Shown here in pieces: positions 63,131 through 64,000 of a stretch of 64,000 bases of DNA (the first letter of the stretch is position 1; the number at the start of each line of letters is the position of its first letter). The position numbers and the translations under genes are program-made. Where the stretch lies: contig DGUV01000078.1 in NCBI GenBank assembly GCA_002395775.1, positions 1 through 64,000 on the forward strand, in the 5' to 3' direction. The DNA comes from Prevotellaceae bacterium UBA4301. Its GTDB lineage: Bacteria > Bacteroidota > Bacteroidia > Bacteroidales > Bacteroidaceae. The notes below the pieces were generated by a model that made no database searches, had not been told where the DNA came from, and saw nothing but the letters and a program-made list of their open reading frames with translations.

Positions 63131-64000
63131 TCACTTAATCACAACTTTGACTCCGTTCAGGATGTAGATGCCCTTACCCATGCGGCTGGCATCGTTCAGC
63201 GTTCCGCTCTTGGTTACGAGCTTGCCGTCGATGGTGTAGATGGCACCCTTCTTGGAAACGTTGGCAATAGCCTGCTCGATGCCGTCCTCGCCATTCTCGT
63301 CCCATACGATGGTGACGTCGCTGGCTGTGCTGAAGCGGCTGTCGGCCGAGATGTAGGCATGGTTGGCTGCAACGCGGGTGAGTTCCACCATGATGGCATC
63401 CTTTTCCACGGTGTTGACAACGAACTGGTTGCCTTTGCAGTACAGTACGCCACGGTCGATGACAATGGCCTCGTATGTTCCCTTCAGGGCTGCATCGGTC
63501 TGAGGTTCAGTGGCCTTGACTTCAAGTCCCATGTTGAATTTGACCATGTCGGCTTCTTCGCCTTCGGTGTAGTCCTCGGTCTTGCCATTGATGTAGATGA
63601 ACGGACGACCAGCGTCGGCCTTTTCGAGCTTCACGAGAGTCACGCTGTTGTTAGCGGGGTCAACGCTGCTGACGCTCCATATCTGGCCTTCAGTGGCAGT
63701 GATGTCAACGGGGAAACAGAAAGCATTGAGCGAGCCATAGACAACGGGCATCTGGAACTCTGTACCGTCAAAGTCGGCGGCAACGTCTTCTGCCTCATTG
63801 ATGTACATGGCACTGGCAGAACCAAGCGTGTAGGCATTCCAAGTAACCAGAACGTTGTAGAGTTTCTGAGCGTGCAGATAGTTCTGGCTGGTGCCATTGA
63901 TGTTCTGGGCAGAGATGACGTTGAAGCCATAACCCACGGCCTTCACGTTGAACAGTGAGGGATGAACGCTCAGGGTCACGGTGCTGGTTCCGCTGGTGGC
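63131..64000 (-). CDS. 3' end of a secreted protein with sorting tail
   Basis: The frame is open to the window edge (reading ATSGTSTVTLSVHPSLFNVKAV inward), so the start lies beyond 64000; the in-frame GTG at 63979 is not a real start. The visible 289 residues contain beta-rich sequence (YTLGSASAMYINEAEDVAADFDG; KADAGRPFIYINGKTEDYTEGEEAD) and finish with the sorting tail IYTIDGKLVTKSGTLNDASR...GVKVVIK. No catalytic motif is visible. Downstream at about 63061-63090 the minus strand carries a near-copy of the last codons (FKVVVK then stop), a possible remnant of another tail. Confidence 0.7.
   Translation of the reverse strand, partial: ATSGTSTVTLSVHPSLFNVKAVGYGFNVISAQNINGTSQNYLHAQKLYNVLVTWNAYTLGSASAMYINEAEDVAADFDGTEFQMPVVYGSLNAFCFPVDITATEGQIWSVSSVDPANNSVTLVKLEKADAGRPFIYINGKTEDYTEGEEADMVKFNMGLEVKATEPQTDAALKGTYEAIVIDRGVLYCKGNQFVVNTVEKDAIMVELTRVAANHAYISADSRFSTASDVTIVWDENGEDGIEQAIANVSKKGAIYTIDGKLVTKSGTLNDASRMGKGIYILNGVKVVIK

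Overview
The window looks like chromosome from a Bacteroidales bacterium, most likely of the Prevotella group (Prevotella/Segatella/Xylanibacter). The reasons are the promoters (TTTG, about 20 bp, TAnnTTTG), the near absence of Shine-Dalgarno sites, TonB and SusD-era style surface lipoproteins, many large secreted proteins ending in a short sorting domain of the type (Y/I)DLxGRxV...GxYIxNGKKVVVK, dockerin-like repeats, and GlmM/NagA/RNase R sequences of Bacteroidetes type. No rRNA, tRNA, prophage, insertion sequence or CRISPR array was seen.

Layout. 1-5.4 kb: a 5'-truncated MG2/TonB-plug-like surface protein, a sugar-nucleotide-type epimerase and divergent rnr. 5.5-21.5 kb (minus strand): a cobalamin riboswitch followed by a vitamin B12 uptake operon: DUF4465 lipoprotein, BtuG-like propeller, PKD-type lipoprotein, BtuB, BtuF, BtuC. 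A GH20 hexosaminidase with its own promoter sits between btuC and btuD, followed at short spacing by btuD, glf and a PI-PLC with dockerin-like repeats. 21.6-22.3 kb: a HigBA-type toxin-antitoxin pair. 22.4-31.4 kb: two very large secreted adhesin-like proteins, each followed by a 53-54 residue peptide gene of one new-looking family. 31.5-37.8 kb: DUF4160/DUF2442 pair, DUF4353 beta-helix protein, GH33 sialidase. 37.9-42.1 kb: manC, HIT, greA, GH51. 42.2-47.4 kb: glmM-nagA, a trp leader peptide plus attenuator in front of a solitary long-form trpB, and nagB. 47.4-50.6 kb: TolB-like haem-motif lipoprotein and DUF6057 membrane protein. 50.7-64 kb: DUF4353-dockerin protein coupled to a CotH/lamin-tail giant, rubredoxin, M60 mucinase-type peptidase, a 0.7 kb gene-free region with a symmetric 141 bp dyad, and the 3' end of another sorted protein.

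How it works together. M60 peptidase, GH33 sialidase and GH20 hexosaminidase would open and trim host-type glycoproteins; NagA, NagB and GlmM handle the released amino sugars. The Btu cluster captures corrinoids at the cell surface under riboswitch control. ManC and Glf supply nucleotide sugars or galactofuranose for surface glycans.

The strongest unexpected signals are: (1) a ribosome-mediated trp attenuator (leader peptide with three tandem Trp codons) before trpB; (2) the paired small peptides downstream of the giant adhesins; (3) a palindromic GC-rich repeat family that is inserted in frame inside at least two genes, three times in total, together with AT-rich short-word repeats that also enter coding sequence; (4) the symmetric TGTAAC/GTTACA dyad around a 22 bp AT palindrome.
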